A DNA stretch of 40,971 nt, from assembly GCA_024685385.1 (NCBI GenBank), contig JAIKVV010000049.1, positions 1 to 40,971 of the forward strand. Reading direction: 5' to 3'. A model generated the notes under the pieces. It saw nothing but the letters and a program-made list of their open reading frames with translations. It was not told where the DNA came from and made no database searches. The translations under genes were made by a program, and so were the position numbers. This DNA is from Saccharofermentans sp. (GTDB lineage Bacteria > Bacillota > Clostridia > Saccharofermentanales > Saccharofermentanaceae). Shown here piece after piece: positions 23,802 through 31,830 of this stretch (its first letter is position 1; each line of letters begins with the position of its first letter).

Positions 23802-24770
23802 TCAAGCTGCTGCAGCTTCAACGGGAGCCTGGCCGCCGTATCTGATCGCTTCATAGAGAGCTGCGTCAGAAGAATTCTTGTAAGGATTTACATAGAATGC
23901 TCCGAGTATGCCCAGTGTGAGTGCCGAGAGGATGCCCCAGCCGAGGAATGAAAGATCATATACGAATGCTCTCCACTTATTGCCTCTCATAAGCCTTGCG
24001 CTCTCATCCAGTGCCTGTCTCCAGTTCATGTCGGGATTCTCACCCATGATGTAAGGAACCAGTCTGTAGGAATAAGACTTGATGATCCCGGGGATCACGA
24101 AGAGGAGTGACCAAAGGAAGATAAAGAGATTGTAGAAGAAAGCTGTCTTGATGATGTTCTTGTAGTGTGAGCTGAATGCGAAAACAATGTTTGAAAGCTT
24201 CGCAGGCTCATCAAGGTTCTTCCTGAAGAATCTCTTGCATCCGAATTCGATCGGTTTGAAGAGGAATATATCCATGATAAAGGAGATCACAGATATTACC
24301 ATTGCGATGATAAAGACTATCACCATGATGGCCAGACCCACAAATGAAGCAGCTCTGCCGGCTTCCCTGTTGATCTTATCAACGTCTATTGCTTTTCCGC
24401 CGTGATCCTTGATGAAATCGTTCAGATCATCGAGATCATCGATATCCTTGAAGTCTTTTGAATCGATGGTTACACCGTTGATAACGATCTCGGAATCCGA
24501 TCCTGATACTCTGTCCTTGATGTCACCGAGATCATTGATCCTGTCCAGATCAAAACCCTTTAATCCGTCGAAATCTATATCGAGGTCATCGAGGTCGACC
24601 CTGACCGTCTCAAGATCCTTGCTCTTGGAATTGAGGCCTCCGACATATCCTCCGCCGAATCCGGCGCTTCCGCCGATGATACCGATGATGAGGGCTACCA
24701 GAACGGCCTTCCAATAACTTCTCTTAAAGCCGGCCTTTCCTTTGGCTTTAACTTCTTTTCTGCTCCACAT
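23802..24770 (-). CDS. DUF975 family membrane protein
   Basis: 322 aa. The N-terminus 'RKEVKAKGKAGFKRSYWKAVLVALIIG' is the DUF975 hallmark (basic amphipathic segment, then TM1). An unusual soluble insert of ~100 residues rich in Asp/Leu ('DLDDLDIDFDGLKGFDLDRIND...') follows, then four to five TM segments with the family motifs 'FLWSLLFVIPGIIKSYSYRLVPYI' and 'SARLMRGNKWRAFVYDLSFLGW'. Function is unknown; it is often linked to envelope-stress regulons. GGAGG lies 9 nt upstream. The promoter region has phased direct repeats and a structured leader. Confidence 0.88.
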   Translation of the reverse strand: MWSRKEVKAKGKAGFKRSYWKAVLVALIIGIIGGSAGFGGGYVGGLNSKSKDLETVRVDLDDLDIDFDGLKGFDLDRINDLGDIKDRVSGSDSEIVINGVTIDSKDFKDIDDLDDLNDFIKDHGGKAIDVDKINREAGRAASFVGLAIMVIVFIIAMVISVISFIMDIFLFKPIEFGCKRFFRKNLDEPAKLSNIVFAFSSHYKNIIKTAFFYNLFIFLWSLLFVIPGIIKSYSYRLVPYIMGENPDMNWRQALDESARLMRGNKWRAFVYDLSFLGWGILSALTLGILGAFYVNPYKNSSDAALYEAIRYGGQAPVEAAAA

Positions 24771-24807
24771 AAGATTTCCTCCTTAATTCCATTAGATAAG
24801 ATCTTCG

Positions 24808-24853
24808 CGGCCTTACGGTGTTGCCTTATTCCATCTCCAACCCCGTAAGACCG
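24808..24853. other. Structured leader hairpin upstream of DUF975 gene
   Basis: A long imperfect hairpin (CGG-CTTACGG-GTTG paired with CAAC-CCGTAAG-CCG, small bulges, ~14-nt loop) lies in the predicted 5' leader of the DUF975 mRNA. On the plus strand it is followed by TTTTG, so it could alternatively terminate plus-strand transcription. Confidence 0.45.
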
Positions 24854-24885
24854 TTTTGATCTTACGTTTACGATTCTATAGAACT

Positions 24886-24926
24886 AACCTTAATGGAAAA
24901 ATGGATAAACCTTAACTTAACCTTAA
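24886..24926 (-). promoter_or_regulatory. Phased direct repeats (TTAAGGTT) upstream of DUF975 gene
   Basis: Minus-strand TTAAGGTT occurs with plus-strand left ends at 24886, 24908 and 24919, i.e. spacings of 22 and 11 bp, all on one helical face. The third copy overlaps a poor -35 ahead of the -10 candidate TATAGA (24877-24882). This is the layout of an activator site for an OmpR-type regulator. Confidence 0.55.
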
Positions 24927-24933
24927 CTTACGA

Positions 24934-26052
24934 TCATTCGTATTTGAACTGATGCTCATCACTGTCTATGAGGTAGTTATAGTAGTAGATAGTGTTGCTT
25001 CGGGTATCGTAGCGGCTGCATTCGGAATATCTCGGGAGGCGGTAGGAACTGTCATTGGCAGAAAAATCGTATTCCTTGCAGTCCCTCGCATAAAAGAAAG
25101 GAAGGATATATATATCAAGTTCTTCTTTAGGATATCCGTCCAGGGCGCGGTCTTCATCCGTCATCATGAAATAATCAAGCTTAAAAGTCGGGGACGTCTT
25201 ATCTTCCTTGACTCCCCAGGTAGTATCGATGTGATAGCCCTTGCCGTCTATGTCGACAAAGGTCCAGGAGTGATAACCTGTCGTATCGTCTTCGCCCCAG
25301 TTTGAAACGGCTATCGCATCAACGCCGCACTGAAGGAGAAGATAAGAATAAAGGGCGCTGAAATCCGCACAGATCCCCTTCTTGTATTTAAGGAAAGCAA
25401 GGCAGGATCCGCCAGATCTGTTGAGGCTGTCATCGTAGTCATATTCATAATTGCAGACCATGTATTCATAGAGAGCAAGACACTTTTCGAAATCGGTATA
25501 ATCAGGCTTTATGTATGCATCCAATATGGCCATGATGTCCTTTTTGAAATCTTCATATCTTAAGAGAAAATCTTCTTTGGATTCCGTATAGCGGATATAT
25601 CCTATTCCGTCCTTATATGATTTCTTATCTTTTTTGCTCTTCTTCTCTATCTGCATGCAGGCAAAAGGATAGAGCTGATTTTGAACGACATCATCCATGA
25701 GAAAATCGTAGATCTCTTTGCTCTTGCATTCGAAACTGTCCCTGCCTTCCTGAAGAGCATCGATCAGATTAAAGAAAGATTCACGGTAATCGTCGCCGTA
25801 GCATGCCTCAAGAAAACATGAATAGACATGCGGATCAAATTCCAGAGGCTTTATTTCTTCAGTCGTCTGAACAGTCGTAGTCTCCGTCGTTTCCGTGACG
25901 GATGTCTTTTCCGTAACAGTCGTGACTGCCGTTGAAGAAGACAATACAAGAGTCGTATCCGTTGTTTCCTCAACAGTACTTACGGCACAGCCCGAAAGCA
26001 ATGCCGACAGTATGAGGACGCAAGATATGATTCTGCATTTATTCTTATGCAT
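24934..26052 (-). CDS. Transglutaminase-like lipoprotein
   Basis: 372 aa. The signal peptide ends in lipobox 'LLSGC' (Cys ~22), followed by a Thr/Glu-rich spacer (~25-70). The catalytic core is a papain-like transglutaminase domain (~200-280): Cys in 'YKKGICADFSALYSYLLLQCGV', His in 'TTGYHSWTFVDIDG', Asp in 'YHIDTTWG'. Such surface proteins are thought to act as proteases or protein cross-linkers; the actual activity is not known. AAGGAAA lies before the ATG. It is a single gene, transcribed toward the DUF975 gene. Confidence 0.87.
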   Translation of the reverse strand: MHKNKCRIISCVLILSALLSGCAVSTVEETTDTTLVLSSSTAVTTVTEKTSVTETTETTTVQTTEEIKPLEFDPHVYSCFLEACYGDDYRESFFNLIDALQEGRDSFECKSKEIYDFLMDDVVQNQLYPFACMQIEKKSKKDKKSYKDGIGYIRYTESKEDFLLRYEDFKKDIMAILDAYIKPDYTDFEKCLALYEYMVCNYEYDYDDSLNRSGGSCLAFLKYKKGICADFSALYSYLLLQCGVDAIAVSNWGEDDTTGYHSWTFVDIDGKGYHIDTTWGVKEDKTSPTFKLDYFMMTDEDRALDGYPKEELDIYILPFFYARDCKEYDFSANDSSYRLPRYSECSRYDTRSNTIYYYNYLIDSDEHQFKYE

Positions 26053-26238
26053 ATTGATTTCCTTTATGGATTGAAAGGGGATCTCATTTTACCGGCACTC
26101 CGGGAAGCGCCGTTCTTTTTTCGATGCGCATCATTATGAACAGCGCTTCCCTTTTGCCGATTGCAGTATAACTCCATGAGGATCCCGATGTGAGAGAATA
26201 ATGAGTGATTTATGTGACAATTATGTTTTCTTTTTCCG

Positions 26239-26275
26239 AAAAAAGAGGGGCGGCCTCCTGATCGAGACAGCCCCT
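26239..26275 (-). terminator. Intrinsic terminator of hpf
   Basis: Minus-strand AGGGGC...GCCCCT stem with an imperfect interior, followed by a C/T step and six T. It lies 42 bp past the hpf stop. A second perfect hairpin (GGAGGC-GTA-GCCTCC, 26296-26310) precedes it without a T-run. Confidence 0.75.
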
Positions 26276-26316
26276 GATATGGTCTGTATAAGTATGGAGG
26301 CTACGCCTCCTGCCCC

Positions 26317-26859
26317 TTAATACTTGGGCTCCAGGAGACCGTATCCGCCTTCCTTCCTCTTATATATAACGCATACAGAATCGAGTTCAGAATCCAGATA
26401 GATGAAGAAATCATGTCCCAGCATCTCGAGCTGAAGGACTGCGTCCTCAGAAGTCATGGGACGGAGAGTAAACTCCTTGCGTCTTGTGATCTTGGAATCT
26501 GCATCAGAATCCAGGTCATAGTCAGCTCCGCCGTCATCTTCGATGTAGTTGACGATCTCGGGATATTCCTTACGCTTCTTTAAGAACTTTGTCTTATTCC
26601 TTCTGATCTGGGATTCGAGCTTATCTACCGTACGGTCTACTGCAGAGAGTATCTCTTCGTCGGCAGCCTCGGCTCTGTAGATCTTGTTGTCGATCTTCAT
26701 GGTGATCTCGACAGACATACGATTGCCTTCGGGACGGATCCTTACGTTCATCGTTCCTTCGTCGCCGAAGTACTTGTCAAACTTACTCATCTTGGATTCG
26801 ATCTTGCCTTCGAGTCTGTTACCGATCTTGATACCGTTTCCCTGTGTAGTGATCTTCAT
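26317..26859 (-). CDS. hpf: Ribosome hibernation promoting factor, long form
   Basis: 180 aa from the ATG at 26859 (GGGGTG about 6 nt upstream; the longer in-frame start lacks support). Residues ~1-100 are the HPF/YfiA domain ('MKITTQGNGIKIGNRLEGKIESK...'), ending 'VDKLESQIRRNKTKF'. Residues ~125-180 are the C-terminal dimerisation domain of long HPF ('RRKEFTLRPMTSEDAVLQLEMLGHDFFIYLDSE', ending 'GGYGLLEPKY'). It dimerises 70S ribosomes into inactive 100S particles in stationary phase. It stands alone with its own promoter and terminator. Confidence 0.95.
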   Translation of the reverse strand: MKITTQGNGIKIGNRLEGKIESKMSKFDKYFGDEGTMNVRIRPEGNRMSVEITMKIDNKIYRAEAADEEILSAVDRTVDKLESQIRRNKTKFLKKRKEYPEIVNYIEDDGGADYDLDSDADSKITRRKEFTLRPMTSEDAVLQLEMLGHDFFIYLDSELDSVCVIYKRKEGGYGLLEPKY

Positions 26860-26887
26860 AAAATCACCCCTTCCGTTGTGGTCTGAC

Positions 26888-26916
26888 AAAAGGGAAGTTC
26901 CCTTTTAATAATTATA
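26888..26916 (-). promoter_or_regulatory. hpf promoter with 19-bp palindrome over the start site
   Basis: Minus-strand TATAAT at 26911-26916. The perfect palindrome AAAAGGGAA-C-TTCCCTTTT (26888-26906) begins about 4 bp downstream of the -10, so it covers +1 and could be a repressor operator or a 5' mRNA hairpin. The -35 (TACAAA) is weak. Confidence 0.55.
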
Positions 26917-26957
26917 TCCGAACAAAAAGGGATTTTGTATGAAATATAAATGAACTT

Positions 26958-27581
26958 CTATTTGTAGGATGATTCCGAGATCAGCATGATGCCGTCTTTC
27001 ATCCTTAGGATAACTTCATCTTCCACCCAGTAATTACTTATGCCCAGAGGGAATGTATTTGTCATGGTTACGTTCTCACAGTCGTATGCGGAACCGGTTA
27101 TTGAAACGCCGCTGCACTTTTCGCTGATCGAAAATAAAGACAGGGAGAAGCCTTCCCTCTTTTTAAGAGAAAGCTCTCCCCCCGTAAAAGTCCTTAAATA
27201 TTCTTTACCGCCATAGATCTCGCATATGCCGCCGTTATCCGCAACATAGGCCATGCTCTGGATATTGGCTATCGTATGATCGAGCCTTCCTCCGAGAGCG
27301 CAGGCGATGATGATGTGATCAAATCCTTCTTTAAGCGCATGCTTTATCGCGAGCATCGTATCGCTGTCATCTTTCCTTACCGGAAATTCCAAAAGAGGGA
27401 TCTCATCGGAAGGGAACTTTTCGCGGTCAAGGGAATCAAAATCCGATACCATCATGTCAGGCTTTATTCCCATCCTTACGGAATGTTCGTAGCCTAAGTC
27501 ACAAGCGATGACATAGTCATATGAAATGAACGAAGGAAGTGGAGAATAATCTCCGCCTGATATGATAAGACACGTTCCCAT
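26958..27581 (-). CDS. thiN: Thiamine pyrophosphokinase
   Basis: 207 aa. It contains 'YVIACDLGYEHSVRMGIKPDMMVSDFDSL', 'FPVRKDDSDTMLAIKHALKEGFDHIIIACALGGRLDHTIANI', and the C-terminal beta domain ending 'GISNYWVEDEVILRMKDGIMLI'. These are the substrate and ATP-binding motifs of TPK (DSD-D, GGRxDH). It converts thiamine to thiamine diphosphate. It lies 31 bp downstream of thiT, so uptake and activation of thiamine are co-expressed under the TPP riboswitch. Confidence 0.95.
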   Translation of the reverse strand: MGTCLIISGGDYSPLPSFISYDYVIACDLGYEHSVRMGIKPDMMVSDFDSLDREKFPSDEIPLLEFPVRKDDSDTMLAIKHALKEGFDHIIIACALGGRLDHTIANIQSMAYVADNGGICEIYGGKEYLRTFTGGELSLKKREGFSLSLFSISEKCSGVSITGSAYDCENVTMTNTFPLGISNYWVEDEVILRMKDGIMLISESSYK

Positions 27582-27612
27582 CGTTTTTCCCTCCCTGTAA
27601 GTTAAGGGATCT

Positions 27613-28431
27613 TTATTCCTTTTTGGCTGTCTTCTTTGAGATCAGGAAAAGGACTAATGCGATGACTATTGCCGCAAGAGATACGATCCCTATCAAGGTC
27701 CAGTTTACACTTGCAAAGCCCGTAGCGTCAAACTCGCCGGAATCCGCATTCTGAAGATGCATGAAGATGTTTACTGCATCGAAGATGACTGCAGCGACGA
27801 TAACAAGTCCTGCGATCCACTTGAGCACAGGGATGCGGGTATCTCCCTGAGTGGAAAGATTCCTGATCTTATCGCCCCTGAAATCCAGGATGGAACCGAT
27901 ATAATAAGCGGCTGCTGCGGTAACTATGGTCTCGGGGATCATGTAGGTTGCATTGTATCCTATGGAATAGATCAATGCTGCTTCGGAAGGGATAGAAAGC
28001 CCTGCCCATACAGTTGCGCCCGAGATGACGTGGCAAAGGAATCTCAGGATGCAGACCAGGATGCTGCCTGCCATGAGGCCCACGGGCTGCGAGGAGATCT
28101 TTCTGAAGAGACCTGCAAAAGCTATCACCATGAACGCGATGATGTAATCCAACATGATCACGGCCAAAACCGACTGCCAGGTCGTGACATAAGAAAGATT
28201 GTTAAGACCCAGGAGCTGTTCGAAGACACCGAATACGAATCCTGCGAGCAGGCCGAACTTAAAGCCGTGTCTGTAGGCGATGATTATCGCGGGAAGCATA
28301 CTCGCTACCGTTACGGCACCGCCATAAGGCAGCTGAAGGATCTTGATGAGGGACAACACGGTTGCAAGAGCCAGCATGATGGCTGTTTCCGTGAGCACCC
28401 TCGTCTTTGAAATATTGTTTGTCTGTGACAT
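27613..28431 (-). CDS. thiT: ECF transporter S component for thiamine (ThiT), C-terminally extended
   Basis: 272 aa from the ATG at 28431, chosen for GGAGG 8 nt upstream; the longer in-frame ORF runs back into the riboswitch and is spurious. Residues ~10-185 give six TM segments with ThiT-type motifs ('ETAIMLALATVLSLIKILQLPYGGAVT', 'MLPAIIIAYRHG', 'GYNATYMIPETIV'). Residues ~186-272 are an extra cytoplasmic stretch and two TM segments, making the protein ~80 aa longer than typical ThiT. It binds thiamine and recruits the shared ECF ATPase/EcfT module, which is not in this window. The TPP riboswitch upstream supports the substrate call. Confidence 0.9.
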   Translation of the reverse strand: MSQTNNISKTRVLTETAIMLALATVLSLIKILQLPYGGAVTVASMLPAIIIAYRHGFKFGLLAGFVFGVFEQLLGLNNLSYVTTWQSVLAVIMLDYIIAFMVIAFAGLFRKISSQPVGLMAGSILVCILRFLCHVISGATVWAGLSIPSEAALIYSIGYNATYMIPETIVTAAAAYYIGSILDFRGDKIRNLSTQGDTRIPVLKWIAGLVIVAAVIFDAVNIFMHLQNADSGEFDATGFASVNWTLIGIVSLAAIVIALVLFLISKKTAKKE

Positions 28432-28475
28432 AAAAAATACCTCCGATCCGGACATTAGAACTGAAGGCACGTACG

Positions 28476-28497
28476 AAAAAAATGTTATGGACATTTT
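28476..28497 (-). terminator. Expression-platform terminator of the TPP riboswitch
   Basis: Minus-strand AAAATGT-CCATA-ACATTTT stem running into a 7-T tract, directly after the riboswitch 3' end. The stem is purely A-T rich apart from one G-C, so it would be weak and easily controlled. Confidence 0.55.
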
Positions 28498-28585
28498 CCC
28501 TACGCCGGCATTATCCGTCAGGTTCATCGGGTCGGCCCTGAAGCCCTCTCAGCCTAAACTCCAAAGAGTGTCAGCTCCCCGTATC
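28494..28585 (-). promoter_or_regulatory. TPP riboswitch (THI element)
   Basis: The minus strand shows the THI-box conserved parts in order: CGGGGAGC, GGCTGAGAGGG, CCGACCCGATGAACCTGA, GGATAATGCCGGCGTAGGGA. They sit at normal spacing upstream of thiT-thiN. It binds thiamine diphosphate and should reduce thiT-thiN expression when TPP is plentiful. Confidence 0.96.
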
Positions 28586-28603
28586 CGTTATTTGTCATGC
28601 GTG

Positions 28604-28632
28604 ATATTACTACAGCTTCCCGATTTTGACAA
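28604..28632 (-). promoter_or_regulatory. Promoter for the riboswitch-thiT-thiN transcript
   Basis: Minus-strand TTGTCA (28627-28632), 17-bp spacer, TAATAT (28604-28609). It overlaps the last codons of the hydrolase gene, giving a short leader into the riboswitch. Confidence 0.6.
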
Positions 28633-29626
28633 GACGCACCATGCAGGTTTCGATAAATTTTCTCATCTCCTGCTCATAAAGGGACGGAGCCTTGTCGTAG
28701 CACTCAATGTGATCGGCGTCGTCGATTACGACCATCCTCTTCTCGCATCTTAAGTTATCGAAGATGTGCCTTGTATTGAGGGGCTTGGTGATCTCATCGC
28801 TGCCGCCCTGGAAGATCAGGACCGGAACTTTGATCCTGCCCGCATGGACAGAGCAGTCGCAGCGGTTGATATCAAAGCCGTATCTCTTCTCGGTAAGGCG
28901 CCTTACGCCTGACATGTATCTTTGGATGTTTCTCTTCTTTTTGACCATCGTCCAGGAACAGATGAGATCTGTCAGAGTCTCTCCGGGGCTGTCCGCAATT
29001 ATGCCTGCGACATTTTCCGAAAAGCCTTCCTGCTGGGCAGCAAGAAGAGCCGTAAGTGCGCCCGTGGATCTTCCCATGATGTAGATATGGCAATTGCTCC
29101 CCATCCTCTTTTTAAGGAAATCAAACCAGGCATCAAGATCGCAGCTCTCCATGAGGCCGTGCGTAAAAATGTCGCCCCCGCTCATCAGGTGGGCACGCTG
29201 GTGGATTATAAGGATGCTGCACTGCATCTGCTTCATGATCAGTCTTGCATATGCCGCCATCTTGGAGGGATGCTCATCGTATCCGTGGATCAGTATGACC
29301 GCATTACTGCAGCCGCGTTCGGCAGAGGGTCTGTAATAACCTGCAAGATGAGTTCCGTCGAATGACGTGACGCCCACGTTAAGGAACTGCATCCTGTTGG
29401 CGTAGAACCAGTTGCGGCCCCTGCCTATGACAGTCGTTCTTTCGATGGATTTTGGAGAACGGTCAACCTGGGGCATGGGGCGAGGACGGCGGAATACCTT
29501 GTCCACGATCGATGTTACGGTCACCTTGTACCAGAGGATGACCACGCCTGCGATGAGCACGACGACTACCGCCGCAACTATCGCGATCAATATTGAAGGA
29601 TTGATCTCAAGTCTTGTCAGATACAA
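28610..29626 (-). CDS. Membrane-anchored alpha/beta hydrolase
   Basis: 338 aa. One N-terminal TM helix (~12-33) is followed by an alpha/beta hydrolase: oxyanion region 'VILIHGYDEHPSKM', nucleophile elbow 'IMGRSTGALTALLA' (GxSxG), acid in 'FQGGSDEITKPL', His in 'IDDADHIECY'. The pattern fits BAAT/Hydrolase_4-like serine esterases or peptidases of the inner membrane; the substrate is unknown. It overlaps the M24 peptidase gene by 10 bp and so belongs to the same operon. Confidence 0.88.
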   Translation of the reverse strand: MYLTRLEINPSILIAIVAAVVVVLIAGVVILWYKVTVTSIVDKVFRRPRPMPQVDRSPKSIERTTVIGRGRNWFYANRMQFLNVGVTSFDGTHLAGYYRPSAERGCSNAVILIHGYDEHPSKMAAYARLIMKQMQCSILIIHQRAHLMSGGDIFTHGLMESCDLDAWFDFLKKRMGSNCHIYIMGRSTGALTALLAAQQEGFSENVAGIIADSPGETLTDLICSWTMVKKKRNIQRYMSGVRRLTEKRYGFDINRCDCSVHAGRIKVPVLIFQGGSDEITKPLNTRHIFDNLRCEKRMVVIDDADHIECYDKAPSLYEQEMRKFIETCMVRLVKIGKL

Positions 29627-30855
29627 ATGAATCCCTCCTCCGCCGAATCATTTCCGGATGACAGATATTCACATCCTCCGGAAGTTACGAGAACGTCGTC
29701 TTCTATCCTGAATCCCATATTCCACTCGGGAATATATACTCCGGGCTCGACAGCCAAAGTCATGCCCTCTGAAAACTCCTTATCCTTTGATCCCACATCG
29801 TGGACATTAAGGCCCAGGAAATGGGAAGTGTTATGCCAGTAATATCTCTTGACTGCTTCGGCCTTTTCTTCGTCTTCTCCTATGAGGCCCAGTTCCTTTA
29901 AGCGGTCATAACAGATGTCATGCATCAGGGCATTAAGTTTTGCGAAAGTCACTCCGGGCTTTATGAATGAGACCGCTTCCCTTCTCATTTCCTTAATGAC
30001 TGCATGGAGAAGATATCTTTTATCGGACGGGTCTTCAGCCGGTGATTTCCCTCCCGTAAAGATGACGCGGGAGATATCGGCGCAATAGCCGTTGACCCTG
30101 GCTCCGCAGTCGATCTGGATATAGCCTCCGGAAACTACTTTCATGTCCCTGTCTGCGCGGCTGTGATGAAGATATAAAGAGTTCCCGTTGCATGCCGTGA
30201 TCGTCGCAAAAGAGAAAACGGGACCGCTCCTCCTTGCAAGTTCATATTCAAGACGCGCATAGACATCATACTCGGTCATGCCTTCTTTTATAAAGCCCTT
30301 AAGATCTTCGATCGCATCTTCGGTAATCTTTGCGGCTTCCCTGATGCAGCTGATCTCATAGGGGGATTTTATGAGCCTCATGTCTTCCAGTATCCTGGAA
30401 ACATCTCCTATCCTGTCCCCGCAGTTCTTTACGAGGTCTGCTGTCTCATTTGTAACTGAGCTTAGATCTGTAAGGATCTTTATGTCTTCCTGCCCGGTCA
30501 CATCGACAAGCCAGGCTCCGTAATCTTCCGAAGCTCTTATGTTTTCGATGCCGGTAAACTGTCTTATCTCGTCAGAAGACATTCTCCTGCCGTGCCAGCG
30601 CTCTTCTTTCTCATCCTTATCGGGAGCAAAGATCATCTCGCGGACCTGATCCGATGTTTTGCTTACTGCATAGATCATGCCCTCACGGTCAAGACCCGTA
30701 AGGTATTGAAAATTAAGATCCGCGAAAAAGGGGTATTCGTCATCTGCGGTGACTTTTTTGGGCGTGCCGGAAAAAATGATGCAGCAGGAAGGCTCTTTCA
30801 GCCTTTCTGCGAATCTCTTTCTTGTCTGCTGATAAAGATCCCTGTCGATCACCAT
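29617..30855 (-). CDS. pepP: Xaa-Pro aminopeptidase (M24B)
   Basis: 412 aa. An N-terminal creatinase-like domain (~1-165) contains 'CCIIFSGTPKKVTADDEYPFFADLNFQYLTG', typical of AMP_N. The pita-bread catalytic domain (~170-405) has the metal ligands in 'QIDCGARVNGYCADISR' (two Asp), 'HFLGLNVHDVG' (His), 'VEPGVYIPE' (Glu) and 'FRIEDDVLV' (Glu). It removes N-terminal residues preceding proline in cytosolic peptides. It overlaps the acetyltransferase gene by 7 bp and the hydrolase by 10 bp. Confidence 0.95.
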   Translation of the reverse strand: MVIDRDLYQQTRKRFAERLKEPSCCIIFSGTPKKVTADDEYPFFADLNFQYLTGLDREGMIYAVSKTSDQVREMIFAPDKDEKEERWHGRRMSSDEIRQFTGIENIRASEDYGAWLVDVTGQEDIKILTDLSSVTNETADLVKNCGDRIGDVSRILEDMRLIKSPYEISCIREAAKITEDAIEDLKGFIKEGMTEYDVYARLEYELARRSGPVFSFATITACNGNSLYLHHSRADRDMKVVSGGYIQIDCGARVNGYCADISRVIFTGGKSPAEDPSDKRYLLHAVIKEMRREAVSFIKPGVTFAKLNALMHDICYDRLKELGLIGEDEEKAEAVKRYYWHNTSHFLGLNVHDVGSKDKEFSEGMTLAVEPGVYIPEWNMGFRIEDDVLVTSGGCEYLSSGNDSAEEGFICI

Positions 30856-31505
30856 TGCCTTACTCCGTCCGAGCGAACGTTGTACTCGTCGAAGAGGATG
30901 GTGTTATTGATATAATTGAGGGTCGCGCCCGGCGATCTTCTGATGAGTCCGGGGTTACCTATAACTATAGATCCGTCCGGGACATCGAAATTGACATATG
31001 CTCCCGGAGCGATAAGTACATTGTTGCCGATATTGATGTTGCCGACGATTATGGCATTCGCGCCGATCCAGACATAATTGCCTATGTGAGGAGACCCCTT
31101 CCTCTTGCCTCTGAACTGGGTTCCTATTACGACACCCGTGGATACGTTGACATTATGGCCTATTACGCTCTTGGGGTGGATTATGACCCTGCCGAAGTGG
31201 GCAAGATAGAAGCCCTTGCCGATATCCGTATCGTAGGGGATCTGGAAATGGTATTTGCGCGAGAGTCTCTCCAGCCTGAAGTTCATGAAGCGGAACTTGA
31301 GCTTGAACAACTTCTTCATGATGCCGTCATGCTTGGAGATCTGGTCAAAATAATATCTGGTGCGCCTCATGGTGCTGATATAACTGAATTCCGGACTGGA
31401 CATGCGTTCTTCAAGATAGCAGGCATAGATATTCTTATACCTGCGCGTATTGCCCGTATATCTGAACAGATCGGCATAGATTATGTCTTTAAGTTCGTCT
31501 GTCAT
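30849..31505 (-). CDS. Serine O-acetyltransferase-like hexapeptide-repeat protein
   Basis: 218 aa from the ATG at 31505, which has GGAG 7 nt upstream; an extension to a TTG 20 codons earlier lacks a site. The N-terminal ~100 residues are helical and basic, unlike the SAT N-domain. The rest is a left-handed beta-helix: 'IGHNVNVSTGVVIG', 'HIGNYVWIGANAIIVGNINIGNNVLIAPGAYVNFDVPDGSIVIGNPG'. This fold and 'AHFGRVIIHP' suggest CysE-like acetyl transfer, possibly to a sugar or serine. It is the first gene of the operon acetyltransferase-pepP-hydrolase. Upstream is an AT-rich stretch with TATAAA. Confidence 0.82.
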   Translation of the reverse strand: MTDELKDIIYADLFRYTGNTRRYKNIYACYLEERMSSPEFSYISTMRRTRYYFDQISKHDGIMKKLFKLKFRFMNFRLERLSRKYHFQIPYDTDIGKGFYLAHFGRVIIHPKSVIGHNVNVSTGVVIGTQFRGKRKGSPHIGNYVWIGANAIIVGNINIGNNVLIAPGAYVNFDVPDGSIVIGNPGLIRRSPGATLNYINNTILFDEYNVRSDGVRQW

Positions 31506-31668
31506 CCAAGTTCTCCGGAAATCAAATCTCAAGAAAATTTTATATCTTTTATTAGAATAACTCAATAAAAAATTGAGTCCCTTGAGGGAGCCGAAGAATA
31601 AGTTATCGACTTGACCTGCCTTTAATAGTAAACTTGGTGTATGAACTCATTTTGAGGAGGATCAGACA

Positions 31669-31830
31669 ATGGCTAAATATGTATGTCAGATTTGCGGATA
31701 TGTATACGACCCCGAGATCGGTGACCCCGACAGCGGCATCGCACCCGGAACCGCTTTCGAGGATATTCCCGAAGATTGGGTCTGCCCCATCTGCGGCGTA
31801 GGCAAGGACAGTTTTGCTCCCGAAGCTTAA
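31669..31830 (+). CDS. Rubredoxin
   Basis: 53 aa, too short for many gene callers. It has '[20 protein letters not shown]', '[17 protein letters not shown]'. The four Fe-binding Cys are at 6, 9, 39 and 42, with the family aromatic residues. GAGGAGG is 8 nt before the ATG. It is a one-electron carrier in the cytoplasm, commonly serving oxygen/superoxide detoxification in anaerobes; no partner reductase is next to it. Its TAA overlaps the stop codon of the convergent deacetylase gene (4 bp). Confidence 0.97.
   Translation: MAKYVCQICGYVYDPEIGDPDSGIAPGTAFEDIPEDWVCPICGVGKDSFAPEA

Noticed and set aside
28432..28527. N-terminal extension of thiT to an upstream start at 28527
   Set aside because: The extra codons lie inside the TPP riboswitch and terminator; the ATG at 28431 has a proper GGAGG.
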